Source: Paludibacteraceae bacterium
Lineage (GTDB): Bacteria > Bacteroidota > Bacteroidia > Bacteroidales > Paludibacteraceae
Assembly: GCA_017527495.1 (NCBI GenBank)
Contig: JAFXPY010000053.1
Coordinates: forward strand, 62,001-126,000
Direction: 5' to 3'
DNA length: 64,000 bases
Shown here piece by piece: positions 53,464 to 61,760 of this stretch (its first letter is position 1; each line of letters starts with the position of its first letter). Position numbers and translations under genes: made by a program. The notes below the pieces were generated by a model. That model did no database searches, was not told the DNA's origin, and saw only the letters and a program-made list of their open reading frames with translations.

Positions 53464-53850
53464 AAATAATAAAATAATTGTTTTTTCATTTTGATTAATT
53501 TTTGACCAAACAAAATAATTTTTCTAATTGTGGGTAATTGATGACCAAATAAAATAATTGTTTTTATTTTGATTAATTTTTGGCCAAACAAAATAATTGT
53601 TTATAATTGTTGGTAATTGATGACCAAACAAAATAATTTTTCTAATTGTTGGATAATTGATGACCAAACAAAAATAATTGTTTATAATTGTGGTTAATTG
53701 ATGACCAAACAAAATAATTGTTTATAATTGTGGGTAATTGATGACCAAACAAAAGTAATTGTTTATAATTGTGGTTAATTGATGACCAAACAAAAATAAT
53801 TGTTTATAATTGTGGTTAATTGATGACCAAACAAAAATAATTGTTTCTAA
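53464..53850 (+). repeat. Nine-copy tandem array, about 40-bp unit
   Basis: The word GACCAAACAAAA begins at 53504, 53543, 53582 (GGCC variant), 53622, 53662, 53703, 53743, 53784 and 53825, steps of 39-41 bases. The unit continues TAATTGTTTATAATTGTGGT and TAATTGAT. Right-hand copies are nearly identical and left-hand ones more diverged. A lone related word stands at 53377. There are no unique spacers, so this is not CRISPR. Confidence 0.9.
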
Positions 53851-54024
53851 TTTAGATGCGCAACAAAAACTAAAAGAAATTGAATCGTTGCTGTAATCTA
53901 TGATTGTATTCCCTCAAAAACACATAGTAGCGTCACAAATTATCATTCGTAATACCTAAAATAGTGTATTTACAGATGTGTCCTTATGTTTTGCGCAATT
54001 ATTTTTGATATTTTTTTGTTAAAA

Positions 54025-54056
54025 TTTGTTTATCATTAATTTTATTATTAATTTTG
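54025..54056 (+). promoter_or_regulatory. Promoter of the DUF3276 gene
   Basis: TTTG (54025-54028) and TAATTTTG (54049-54056), spacing 20. Confidence 0.7.
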
Positions 54057-54090
54057 CGGTGCAAAAGGGTTGATAAGCCCGGAATTATTA

Positions 54091-54525
54091 ATGGAGTGGT
54101 TTCGTGCCTTCCGTAAAAAAATGAGAGATATGGAAAATAGAAATGAAGATCGTCGTGAGCCGGAAATCGTGTACTCACATTCTGTGAAGGCAGGGAAGCG
54201 TATTTATTATTTAGATGTTAAACGTGCTCGCAACAATGATTTATATCTTTGCATAACTGAGAGCAAACGTAAATCAGGTGAAGCCGAAGACGGACCAATA
54301 CAAATTGAGAAACATCGTTTGTTCCTCTACAAAGAAGATTTCGCTCATTTCTCCGAAGGACTCAAAGATGTAATGTCTTATGTTCAAAATCAATTGGGTG
54401 AGATTGAGGAGCGTCAATATGTGGAGCGTAAGGAATTGAAAGATGATGTTGCGGAACCCGCCGCAGAGCCGGAGCAAAAAGAAGAAGAGAAAAAAAGTTT
54501 TTTCTCTCGTTTGATGGGAAATTGA
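54091..54525 (+). CDS. DUF3276 / PUR-alpha-like nucleic-acid-binding protein
   Basis: 144 residues from ATG 54091; in-frame ATGs at 54121 and 54130 are possible alternatives, while an upstream TTG at 54070 is too close to the promoter. The core SVKAGKRIYYLDVKRARNND, then LYLCITESKR and IEKHRLFLYKEDFAHFSEGL, is the DUF3276 (PUR) domain found throughout Bacteroidota and known from structure to be PUR-alpha-like. It binds single-stranded nucleic acid in relatives. The C-terminal tail is acidic and Lys-rich (EPAAEPEQKEEEKK). Followed by a convergent terminator. Confidence 0.88.
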   Translation: MEWFRAFRKKMRDMENRNEDRREPEIVYSHSVKAGKRIYYLDVKRARNNDLYLCITESKRKSGEAEDGPIQIEKHRLFLYKEDFAHFSEGLKDVMSYVQNQLGEIEERQYVERKELKDDVAEPAAEPEQKEEEKKSFFSRLMGN

Positions 54526-54564
54526 TTTAATCAAAAAAGCGTTTTATAATATTTTGTATTTTGA

Positions 54565-54592
54565 ACAAAAGCACCTTGAGAGGTGCTTTTGT
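54565..54592. terminator. Bidirectional terminator between DUF3276 and coaBC
   Basis: Perfect 12-bp stem ACAAAAGCACCT / AGGTGCTTTTGT, loop TGAG, T-rich on the plus side. It lies one base from the coaBC stop and serves both converging genes. Confidence 0.85.
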
Positions 54593-54593
54593 C

Positions 54594-55793
54594 TTATTTT
54601 TTCGTCAATTTCTTGAGTTCATCTATTATATCTGCTGCCACTTCTTTTTTGTCTTTCAGCGGGAAGTCCTTGCGATAATCATTTTGGCCGAATATAGTGA
54701 TTTGATTTGTGTCGTACTGATAACCTGCTTGCGGATTATTCAGTGAGTTGAGAACTATAAGATCGAGATTTTTTTTCTCCAATTTCTCTTTCGCATTTAT
54801 TTCTTCATCGTTTGTTTCTAAAGCAAATCCTATGTGCAACTGTCCTTTTTGTTTTTGTTCGCCCATCTCTGCCGCAATATCTTTGGTTGGCACTAATCGT
54901 AATTCAGACGCACAATGTGTCTTTATCTTTTGGCACTGAGGCTCGAGAGGTGTATAGTCTGCAACGGCGGCACAAAAGATGCAAATATCTTGTTCTTTGT
55001 GATATGTTTCGACCGCATCATACATCTCTTGTGCACTTACCACATGTTTAATCGTTATATGCGGGTGGTGTAGTTTCAAATTTGTTGGTCCGCTGACAAG
55101 TAGCACATCAGCTCCACGCGATGCACATTCTTCTGCCAAAGCATAGCCCATTTTGCCACTTGAGTTGTTGGTGATATATCTTACGGGGTCTATTCTCTCT
55201 TGTGTCGGACCGGCTGTGATGAGTATTTTTTCCCCCTCCAGATCTTGCTCTTTTGATTGCATAATGATTTGTTGCAAAATCATTTCAGGTTCCATCATTC
55301 GTCCGTCACCCTCTGTCAAACATGCCAACTGTCCAAAGTCTGTGGGCAACACGACATGCTTTTCTCTTGCTGCTAATGTGTCGAGATTGTTTCGGGTGGC
55401 AGGGTGGTGGAGCATGTTATGGTTCATGGCAGGGGCTATAATTACTTTTTTATTGAAGGCCAAATAGGTTGATGTCAGAGCATTATCGGCTATTCCGTTT
55501 GCCATCTTTGCAATGGTGTTGGCTGTTGCCGGAGCAACAACGAGTATATCCGCCCATTGAGCCATTTGTATGTGTTCCGTACTGCTGTCGTATGGCTGAA
55601 ATATGTCTTGATAGACATTGTTCTGACTCAGTGTTTGCAGAGTCAAAGGCGTTACAAAATGCAGTGCACTTGGTGTGGTTATCACTTTCACTTGTGCCCC
55701 TTCTTTGACACACAACCTTATGAGCTGAGGTATCTTGTAGGCTGCAATACCTCCGCTTATGCCGATGGCAATATGTTGGTTCTTTAATCGCAT
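54594..55793 (-). CDS. coaBC: Bifunctional phosphopantothenoylcysteine decarboxylase / phosphopantothenate-cysteine ligase
   Basis: 399 residues, normal length for the bifunctional enzyme of coenzyme A synthesis. The CoaC part (1-185) shows IGISGGIAAYK at the FMN-binding start, active-site His45 in TPSALHFVTP, PAMN (121-124) and Cys158 in the flap QLACLTEGDGRM. The CoaB part follows with ILITAGPTQERIDPVRYITN, NNSSGKMGYALAEE, and the lysine-rich KEKLEKKNLDLIVLNSL region. Its start lies about 80 bases downstream of the rpoZ stop, so it may be part of a bamD-rpoZ-coaBC operon, an arrangement that I recall from other Bacteroidales. Confidence 0.95.
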   Translation of the reverse strand: MRLKNQHIAIGISGGIAAYKIPQLIRLCVKEGAQVKVITTPSALHFVTPLTLQTLSQNNVYQDIFQPYDSSTEHIQMAQWADILVVAPATANTIAKMANGIADNALTSTYLAFNKKVIIAPAMNHNMLHHPATRNNLDTLAAREKHVVLPTDFGQLACLTEGDGRMMEPEMILQQIIMQSKEQDLEGEKILITAGPTQERIDPVRYITNNSSGKMGYALAEECASRGADVLLVSGPTNLKLHHPHITIKHVVSAQEMYDAVETYHKEQDICIFCAAVADYTPLEPQCQKIKTHCASELRLVPTKDIAAEMGEQKQKGQLHIGFALETNDEEINAKEKLEKKNLDLIVLNSLNNPQAGYQYDTNQITIFGQNDYRKDFPLKDKKEVAADIIDELKKLTKK

Positions 55794-55875
55794 GCTTTTT
55801 TGTGATTATGGAAAAATGAGTAGATAGAAAAACAGAGGCTTACAAAATTGAGCCTCTGTTAGGTCTGTTGCAAAT

Positions 55876-56211
55876 CTATTGTTTGTTCTGTTTCTCCTTA
55901 ATAGGATTGCGATATATAAGCTGATGATCTTCAAATTCTTGAATGGCAATCAATGTCGGCTTCGGAATGATTTCGTAGCGTCGTGAGATGTCGATTTGTT
56001 CTTTGTTCTCAGCCAGCTCTTCTATGCCGTCGTTAGGATTGCTGAACTCTTGAAGTTTTGTGTCCAACTCTTTTTTCAACTCCATAGAGATCTGGTTAGC
56101 TCTTTTTGAAAGTATTGCTACGGTTTCATACACATTGCCTACTTCTTGACACAACTTATTCATGTCGCGAGTTACAGTAGTTCTCGGTGCTGTAGTTTTT
56201 TTGTAATCCAT
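55876..56211 (-). CDS. rpoZ: RNA polymerase omega subunit (Rpb6-like)
   Basis: 111 residues. MDYKKTTAPRTTVTRDMNKL, NVYETVAILSKRANQISMEL and YEIIPKPTLIAIQEFEDHQL match the diverged omega/Rpb6-like subunit of Bacteroidota, which helps to fold the beta-prime subunit. Its start is 17 bases from the stop of bamD, in the usual bamD-rpoZ-coaBC order. Confidence 0.88.
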   Translation of the reverse strand: MDYKKTTAPRTTVTRDMNKLCQEVGNVYETVAILSKRANQISMELKKELDTKLQEFSNPNDGIEELAENKEQIDISRRYEIIPKPTLIAIQEFEDHQLIYRNPIKEKQNKQ

Positions 56212-56228
56212 ATCTGTATTTTTTATTG

Positions 56229-57026
56229 TTATTTCATTATTTTATCCAACTGTGTGTGAATGCGTTCGGCATTCTTGCGATATTTTGAGTCAGGAAACTC
56301 TGTGATAAAGCTGTAATATTCGTCAGCTGCATCTTGGAGGCGCTCCTGACGCTTTTCTGCAACACTTAATTCCGCCTCTTTGTATTTTGATTGAAGAATG
56401 ATATAGCACAATTCTTCTCTGTATCTCGTGTTAGGATATTTCTTTAAAGCACTATTTGCCACAACAATTGCCGACTGATAGTTGTTGCCTAAATACGTTC
56501 CTAAATTATAGTAAAGTTGAGCATTGTAGAGCTCTTTCTGTACTAATTTGTCGGTCATCTCGTCGAGGTACTTTCTTGCATCGGCTGCATAATCACTTTG
56601 AGGATATAGGTCGAGAAAATCGTTCAAATATCTTATTGCTTCATTTGTTGCCGTTTGGTCAAGACGAGCGTCAGGACTCTCTATATAATAGCAATAGCCA
56701 ATCATATATCTGGCTTCTATGATATGCCTGCCTTTGGGGTAGTTCCTTATGTAGGTTTGGTAGTATTCAATGGCAGACGCATATAATTTTTGCCCCACAT
56801 AGCAACGGCATAAATAGTTCAATATGTCTTCACTTCTTTCTGTACCTCTATAGTAGGATGTAACATTATCAAAAAGCGATTGGGCTTTCGCAAATTCCTT
56901 TTGATTGAAAAAATCAACAGCTGCATTGTATTTCAATTCAGGGTCTGTACTCTTAAGAATCTTTTGATAATCGCCACACGATGCCAACAAGATAATTGCT
57001 AATATGTAGAAAATAATGCGCTTCAT
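56229..57026 (-). CDS. bamD: Outer-membrane assembly factor BamD
   Basis: 265 residues. Lipoprotein signal with Cys17 (LASCGDYQKIL). Then five TPR-like repeats: YNAAVDFFNQKEFAKAQSLF, CYVGQKLYASAIEYYQTYIR, EAIRYLNDFLDLYPQSDYAA and others. BamD is an essential lipoprotein of the BAM complex, which inserts beta-barrel proteins in the outer membrane. First gene of the bamD-rpoZ-coaBC cluster. Confidence 0.93.
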   Translation of the reverse strand: MKRIIFYILAIILLASCGDYQKILKSTDPELKYNAAVDFFNQKEFAKAQSLFDNVTSYYRGTERSEDILNYLCRCYVGQKLYASAIEYYQTYIRNYPKGRHIIEARYMIGYCYYIESPDARLDQTATNEAIRYLNDFLDLYPQSDYAADARKYLDEMTDKLVQKELYNAQLYYNLGTYLGNNYQSAIVVANSALKKYPNTRYREELCYIILQSKYKEAELSVAEKRQERLQDAADEYYSFITEFPDSKYRKNAERIHTQLDKIMK

Positions 57027-57082
57027 TTCAATTAATTTGCAAAATTACAATTTTTTTTTGATTCAGCAACAATTTTTTTTGA

Positions 57083-58102
57083 TTATTTCAATATATATTT
57101 ATCGAAATTGTCGCTTTTAGAAATCATTATTTGATTTTCTTGGTTTGTATGAATGATATAGCATTCAATGTCGTCTATAGAGTTGATGATTTCTATTGTT
57201 TTTTGTGGCTCAAGAACCATTGCTGCAGTGGCTAATGCATCTGCCGTAAAGCATTTTCGGGCTATGATTGTAGCGCTGAGTGTGTGCTGATTGGTAGGAT
57301 AGCCTGTTCGCGGGTCAATGGTGTGCGTGCGTTTCTGTCCTTCTTGGTAATAGTACTGACGATAATTACCTGACGTCGCAGTAGCCATGTCTCCTTCTAT
57401 GATTTCTTGTATGGCTTGCTGCGAAACACCGTCTGTTGGCTTGTCTATACCAATTCGCCACTTCCCGCCGCGATCATTATTACCTTTAGCCACAATCTCA
57501 CCGCCAATCTCCACAAGATAATTTTCAACACCTTTCTGCTCCAATAGCTCGGCAACACAATCGCAAGCGTAGCCTTTTGCAATAGCACTTAGGTCAAGTC
57601 TTAGGCGTTGGTCGTCTTTAGTTACCTTTTTGCCTGAAACATGTAGCTTTTCGAATCCGACAAATTGCAGTATGCTGTCAATGGCTATTGCTGTGTCGGC
57701 ATTCAGTGATTGATTGGTTCCAAACCCCCATGCATTGACAAGAGGTGCAACCGTTATGTCGAAAGCACCTTCTGTAAGTTCTGATATGGATTGCGATTGA
57801 TTGAGAATGAATAGAAATGTAGAATCGTTCGTTATACTATCGCCACTATTGATTTTGCTTATTGTCGATTCTTTATTGAAAATTGATAACGATTTATCCA
57901 AACGTCTGAGTTCTTGCTTAATCGTGTCATGCAAATCATCTTTGCTTTGATATGTCAGATGGTAGGTCGTTCCATAAATTGGACCTTCATTTTTTTGATA
58001 AGGAATTTGATACACTCTGTTGAGTGCAAACAAAACAATAGAAACAACCAATAAAATGGAAGCCACAGCAAATCTTTTGTTCGGACTATCTAATAAACTC
58101 AT
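57083..58102 (-). CDS. apbE: FAD:protein FMN transferase (ApbE)
   Basis: 339 residues, N-terminal membrane anchor (about 13-30). ApbE features: GTTYHLTYQSK, FNKESTISKINSGD, AFDITVAPLVNAWGFG, LRLDLSAIAKGYACD, VEIGGEIVAKGNN, and HTIDPRTGYP (metal and FAD site) followed by FTADALATAAMVL. It attaches FMN covalently to flavoproteins such as Rnf or Nqr subunits in the periplasm. Just upstream of its start codon lies a 14-bp tandem repeat (58105-58160) that would be in the 5' leader. The preceding genes in the same direction encode two barrel proteins. Confidence 0.93.
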   Translation of the reverse strand: MSLLDSPNKRFAVASILLVVSIVLFALNRVYQIPYQKNEGPIYGTTYHLTYQSKDDLHDTIKQELRRLDKSLSIFNKESTISKINSGDSITNDSTFLFILNQSQSISELTEGAFDITVAPLVNAWGFGTNQSLNADTAIAIDSILQFVGFEKLHVSGKKVTKDDQRLRLDLSAIAKGYACDCVAELLEQKGVENYLVEIGGEIVAKGNNDRGGKWRIGIDKPTDGVSQQAIQEIIEGDMATATSGNYRQYYYQEGQKRTHTIDPRTGYPTNQHTLSATIIARKCFTADALATAAMVLEPQKTIEIINSIDDIECYIIHTNQENQIMISKSDNFDKYILK

Positions 58103-58104
58103 AT

Positions 58105-58160
58105 CTTACTTCTCACTTCTTTTGTCTCACTTCTTTTGTCTCACTTCTTTTATCTCACTT
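58105..58160. repeat. 14-bp tandem repeat in front of apbE
   Basis: TCTCACTTCTTTTG begins at 58111, 58125, 58139 (TTTTA variant) and 58153 (partial). On the apbE strand it reads AGAAGTGAGACAAA-like units ending two bases before the ATG region. Confidence 0.85.
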
Positions 58161-58161
58161 C

Positions 58162-59043
58162 TCAATAAAAATTGATTGCCGTTCCAATTGCAAGGTTAAG
58201 CCTTTGGTTCGACCATGTGTTGTCTATTGTTGTAATGAGGTTTTTCTTTGTTACTTTATAGCAATCAAGCATCAACACGGCATACACATTATAAGAACAA
58301 TGTTCGTTAATTTGGTGTGGCCTTTCCACTCTGAATTCTATGTTTTTCAGTGCAAAATTGCCCTCGTTTCGTGTGTAATAACCTTTCCACGGACTAATAC
58401 CGACTGCCGGTGTCAAAGTGAAATCCATAGGGAGTTTGAACTTATACGCCAGCTCAATATAAGTTGAGAAGGTGCGCTTCATTTCGTAACCAACAATTTC
58501 ATCACCATCTTTGATCGGTCGGTCAAGGTCAGGAAACATATCATTTCCTGCTATATATGTGTACCAACTGAGGCGAATGGGGAAAAAATCAGGGGCTTGG
58601 TAAGAAGCAAACAACTCTGTTTGATTCCAGTTGCCGGTATTGTTGATATATTCCTCGTATGTCTTGCCTCTGAAATCAAAGTATGCAGAGCTAAAATAGT
58701 GCAGATGTGTTACACCAACCGTCAAACCGAACAAACTATACGACAGAGTTATGTTCAGTTGCGGGTTGAATTGTTCAAACGCCCAATCTTTTGAACCTAT
58801 GTTGGCCCATGCTGCCACTGTCGCTCCCGCGTAGCTCACGCTTGCATGAGGTTGGAATGCCAATCCTCCGTAGTTCCACGCACGAAGTAAATAATTAGTT
58901 GTTGCGTCTGCTCCTAAATGCCACGAAAAACCTTGATTCCACGACCATTTGGGTGCGGTCTCTTCCTTTTCGGCTGCAAATAGCGGCAAACTCATAACAC
59001 TTACTATGAGTAGTGCTAAGGTTATTCTTTTTGTGTTTTTCAT
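58162..59043 (-). CDS. Putative outer-membrane beta-barrel protein, paralogue 1
   Basis: 293 residues, signal peptide (1-23, ending LFA-AEK). Alternating hydrophobic strands: WHLGADATTNYLLRAWNYGG, LAFQPHASVSYAGATVAAWA, NPQLNITLSYSLFGLTVGVT, FTLTPAVGISPWKGYYTRNE, ending with a barrel-type final strand AIGTAINFY. It resembles small putative porin families (TorF-like), but the family is not certain. It is 10 bases after a clear paralogue in the same direction. The pair could be differently specific channels. Confidence 0.75.
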   Translation of the reverse strand: MKNTKRITLALLIVSVMSLPLFAAEKEETAPKWSWNQGFSWHLGADATTNYLLRAWNYGGLAFQPHASVSYAGATVAAWANIGSKDWAFEQFNPQLNITLSYSLFGLTVGVTHLHYFSSAYFDFRGKTYEEYINNTGNWNQTELFASYQAPDFFPIRLSWYTYIAGNDMFPDLDRPIKDGDEIVGYEMKRTFSTYIELAYKFKLPMDFTLTPAVGISPWKGYYTRNEGNFALKNIEFRVERPHQINEHCSYNVYAVLMLDCYKVTKKNLITTIDNTWSNQRLNLAIGTAINFY

Positions 59044-59053
59044 GTTTTATTGA

Positions 59054-59902
59054 TTAGTTGAAAAAGAATCCTATTCCTATCGCTCCGTTCAGTCTCTGAG
59101 TCGATTTGTCAAGTTCTTCGTTTCTTGAACTAATTATCAAATTGTCTTTGCTGATTTTGTTAGGATTCAATGAACCCATAGCCCACAAACTAAAACTGAA
59201 ATTGTCGGTCAATTGGCGTTCCCAATTTAGTTTGAGCTGAATATTAGAAACTGCAAAGTTGTTGTCGTAGTTAGTGTAATAACCTTTCCACGGAGTCAAA
59301 CCTATTTCCGGTGTGAGAGTAAGTTCATCAATTATCTCCCAGTCGTAGGCAAGCTTAATGTAAGTAGAGTAGGCAAATTGGAGCTCGTCTTTGTCGTTGA
59401 TGAAAGCATCGTCTCCTGTAACATAGGTGTACCAGCCTATCGTCAAAGGAACTTCCTCAAATAACTCGCCAAAATTATATTCTGCAAAAACTTCTGTTAT
59501 GTTAGTGTTATAACCTTCAAGCGGGTCTCCGGAATCAAATTCTTTCAAAGTCATCTTGTGAAAGTCGAAATATTTTTGTCCTTCAACAAAATAGAATTGA
59601 TGATTCACACCGAGTGTCAAACCGGCAATACTATATGAAAGAGTCAAGTCAAATTCAGGGTACATATCTTCAAGAAGCCAATTCGTGGTACCGACATTGA
59701 ACCACAAATCAAGGTTCACACCGGCATAACCAATATTCAAATCTGGTTGAAGCGACAAACCACCGAGATATTTACCGCGATAGAGATAGGCACTTGTCAA
59801 ATCTGTACCAACTGACCATTCAAATTCAGGCATTTCATATTCCCATGCACCGGCACTCAATGTCGTTAGGGCAACAAGTAAAGAAAGTAATGTCTTTTTC
59901 AT
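59054..59902 (-). CDS. Putative outer-membrane beta-barrel protein, paralogue 2
   Basis: 282 residues with a signal peptide (1-19). It aligns by eye with the next gene over its full length: SVGTDLTSAYLYRGKYLGGL / LGADATTNYLLRAWNYGGL, FDLTLSYSIAGLTLGVNHQF / NITLSYSLFGLTVGVTHLHY, and LTPEIGLTPWKGYYTNYDNN / LTPAVGISPWKGYYTRNEGN. Tandem duplication with divergence. It ends in GIGFFFN, a barrel-type terminal strand. Confidence 0.75.
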   Translation of the reverse strand: MKKTLLSLLVALTTLSAGAWEYEMPEFEWSVGTDLTSAYLYRGKYLGGLSLQPDLNIGYAGVNLDLWFNVGTTNWLLEDMYPEFDLTLSYSIAGLTLGVNHQFYFVEGQKYFDFHKMTLKEFDSGDPLEGYNTNITEVFAEYNFGELFEEVPLTIGWYTYVTGDDAFINDKDELQFAYSTYIKLAYDWEIIDELTLTPEIGLTPWKGYYTNYDNNFAVSNIQLKLNWERQLTDNFSFSLWAMGSLNPNKISKDNLIISSRNEELDKSTQRLNGAIGIGFFFN

Positions 59903-59946
59903 TTATTTAATAATTATTTGTAAATTGATACTTATCTAAAAAAACA

Positions 59947-59981
59947 CCAAAAGTGCGTCCTCTGTGTGGACGAACTTTTGG
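59947..59981. terminator. Terminator between the small HTH gene and the barrel genes
   Basis: CCAAAAGT-GC-GTCC (59947-59960) pairs with GGAC-GA-ACTTTTGG (59968-59981), 7-base loop with a small internal bulge. On the minus strand it follows the HTH gene (stop at 60020). Confidence 0.7.
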
Positions 59982-60019
59982 CTTGATTTCTGTTTATTGT
60001 AAAATAATGTTGTTTCCCA

Positions 60020-60265
60020 TTAGAGGCTATTCTCCCATGCAATACGCAGTGCAACCTCCAAGATTCTGGTATCGTCAAGCAGAACAAGACCACCATCAGG
60101 ACCCGGCTCAACATGAAATCCGGTACCATCTTGGCTCTTACCACCAAAATAACTTCTAACTGCATCAGCAGTAATACCTAATTCTGCTGCTATCTTGTCC
60201 ATACTTCCTGAAGGAAGACTATCTTTGACTGCTCTGAGTCGATTATAAGTAACTGTAAGTGACAT
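60020..60265 (-). CDS. Small helix-turn-helix DNA-binding-like protein
   Basis: 81 residues. MSLTVTYNRLRAVKDSLPSG, then SMDKIAAELGITADAVRSYF looks like a helix-turn-helix that recognises sequence or, as in related short Bacteroidota proteins, resembles a LacI-type start. The C-terminal part (HVEPGPDGGLVLLDDTRILE) is conserved in small proteins I recall from other Bacteroidales. It has a perfect consensus promoter, so it should be strongly expressed. Role unknown. Confidence 0.8.
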   Translation of the reverse strand: MSLTVTYNRLRAVKDSLPSGSMDKIAAELGITADAVRSYFGGKSQDGTGFHVEPGPDGGLVLLDDTRILEVALRIAWENSL

Positions 60266-60293
60266 TTTTTGTTGTTTTTATAATTTATTTCTG

Positions 60294-60324
60294 CAAAGTT
60301 AATATTTTTTTTTGTCTTTGCAAA
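60294..60324 (-). promoter_or_regulatory. Perfect consensus promoter of the small HTH gene
   Basis: On the minus strand, TTTG (60321-60324), 19 bases, TAACTTTG (60294-60301). Confidence 0.85.
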
Positions 60325-60365
60325 CATTTTTAACAAAAAAAATGTGGTATTTCAAAAAAATGTTG

Positions 60366-60373
60366 TAATTTTG
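60366..60373 (+). promoter_or_regulatory. -7 box for the lipoprotein gene
   Basis: TAATTTTG, a good -7 element; no clear TTTG at -33. The leader to 60487 would be about 107 nt. Confidence 0.5.
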
Positions 60374-60486
60374 TAACGCAATATGAGTTATATGTTTGTT
60401 TTACGCCATTTTATGGTATAGCAATTTGAATGACTACACATCATTAATTACAATAAGAATAGTTTAACACAATAATTTTATATAGT

Positions 60487-61044
60487 ATGAATAAATTAAA
60501 AATCTTATTCCTTAGCGCGCTTATTTGTCTTTGCGCTATCTCATGTCAGAAAAACGACAAAAATCAAAACCCTCAAAATCAAACAGCAGAGGTTGTTAAA
60601 TTAGAAAAATCATGGGCGGGAAAATCAACCACACTCAAGATTTTCTATAATAACAAAGAAATGTCCGTTGCTGATTTGTCAGAGAAATTTCCTCAATATG
60701 CTTCGCAACTTAGCTTGATTTCAAGCTTGAAATTCAGCGAACTCAACTTTACTACCGCCGGTAAGTATAGTATGACCGTGAAGGTTGAAGGTAAAGAAGA
60801 TCGTATAGTTGAAGGCAAATGGGACTATGTTGAAATGTCTGACAACAAGAAAATTAATATCTACATGAATTTGGACGAGGTTTATGGCGCTCAAATTGAT
60901 GTCGTTAATGAACCTAACGTTACTTTCGTATTTGACATCAACAACCTTACTGCAAGTACTATATCTTTGTCAGGTTCTGCAGAGGTATTAGTTCTTTATG
61001 CTCCATACATAATCAATGTGGCATTTGAAGGAATTGCAAAATAA
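60487..61044 (+). CDS. Lipoprotein of unknown function
   Basis: 185 residues, lipobox CAISC with Cys20. After an Asn/Gln-rich linker the mature part is beta-rich, with no recognised motif (KLEKSWAGKSTTLKIFYNNK, KYSMTVKVEGKEDRIVEGKW). It resembles the small calycin- or DUF4923-like lipoproteins of Bacteroidales, an uncertain comparison. Single-gene unit with a strong bidirectional terminator. Confidence 0.8.
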   Translation: MNKLKILFLSALICLCAISCQKNDKNQNPQNQTAEVVKLEKSWAGKSTTLKIFYNNKEMSVADLSEKFPQYASQLSLISSLKFSELNFTTAGKYSMTVKVEGKEDRIVEGKWDYVEMSDNKKINIYMNLDEVYGAQIDVVNEPNVTFVFDINNLTASTISLSGSAEVLVLYAPYIINVAFEGIAK

Positions 61045-61064
61045 TTCTTTGCATATTTTGTAAT

Positions 61065-61096
61065 AAAAAAAAGAGAGCCGCGGCTCTCTTTTTTTT
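61065..61096. terminator. Bidirectional terminator, perfect 32-nt palindrome
   Basis: Eight A, GAGAGCCG, CGGCTCTC, eight T: a GC stem flanked by A and T tracts, able to end transcripts from both sides. Its last bases overlap the stop codon of the minus-strand gene at 61095. Confidence 0.9.
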
Positions 61097-61733
61097 ATTG
61101 CTTTGTGTTTGCTTTGAGATTGAATTCTTCGTAACTTTTCTTTTGTAGGTGTGTGCCTGTCGCATGCAATGGAATACCAACAACAACAAGCGGAGCGCCA
61201 AAGATAGTCAGCGATTCGCCTATAACTGTTGTTGCATAACTTTGATTTTGATTACCGGCAATATAGGTTATTGCACCTGCAATAATGCAGCCAACACCTG
61301 CCATCCATAATGGTTTACCAACGCGGCGCAATGTTTTGCCCACCTCATATTTTCTGTCAACACCAAACTTATTTGCAAGAGCCAACCATTCTGATTCGCT
61401 GATTTGCATATTGCCATAGCTTATTCGCTTGCTTCTTTCGTATTGTAGTTCTTGCAATGGTTGTGAAATAATTGAGCCTTTGTCTTCAACCAAATCAATA
61501 GGGGTGATAATTTGGAATGAACCATTCTCAAACACAATGTTGTAAACATCTTGTGTAGAAATAGATTCTGTTACTGTTTCCATAGATTTGTCTTGTGTGT
61601 ATGATATATTGTCATCGTTGATATCGACAACATATCCCTTGATTGTACGACCATCTCTTGTGTAGAGTGTCTGTTGAGCTATCATTGGCATTGCCGTTAG
61701 AGCAATTAGAGCCATTAAAAATAACTTTTTCAT
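61095..61733 (-). CDS. Exported or membrane protein of unknown function
   Basis: 212 residues with a signal peptide (1-19, ending PMIA-QQT). The N-terminal half (TLYTRDGRTIKGYVVDINDD and TESISTQDVYNIVFENGS) resembles small SH3-like or Lsm-like beta folds of exported Bacteroidota proteins. The C-terminal half has two hydrophobic helices (about 140-160 and 170-192). No function recognised. It lies 27 bases after the next gene upstream, in the same direction. Confidence 0.75.
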   Translation of the reverse strand: MKKLFLMALIALTAMPMIAQQTLYTRDGRTIKGYVVDINDDNISYTQDKSMETVTESISTQDVYNIVFENGSFQIITPIDLVEDKGSIISQPLQELQYERSKRISYGNMQISESEWLALANKFGVDRKYEVGKTLRRVGKPLWMAGVGCIIAGAITYIAGNQNQSYATTVIGESLTIFGAPLVVVGIPLHATGTHLQKKSYEEFNLKANTKQ

Positions 61734-61760
61734 GATGACTATTGTTTTAGTGTGTTTATC

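Noticed and set aside
53464..53850. CRISPR array
   Set aside because: The repeats are contiguous 39-41-bp units with no unique spacers, and no cas genes are in the window.
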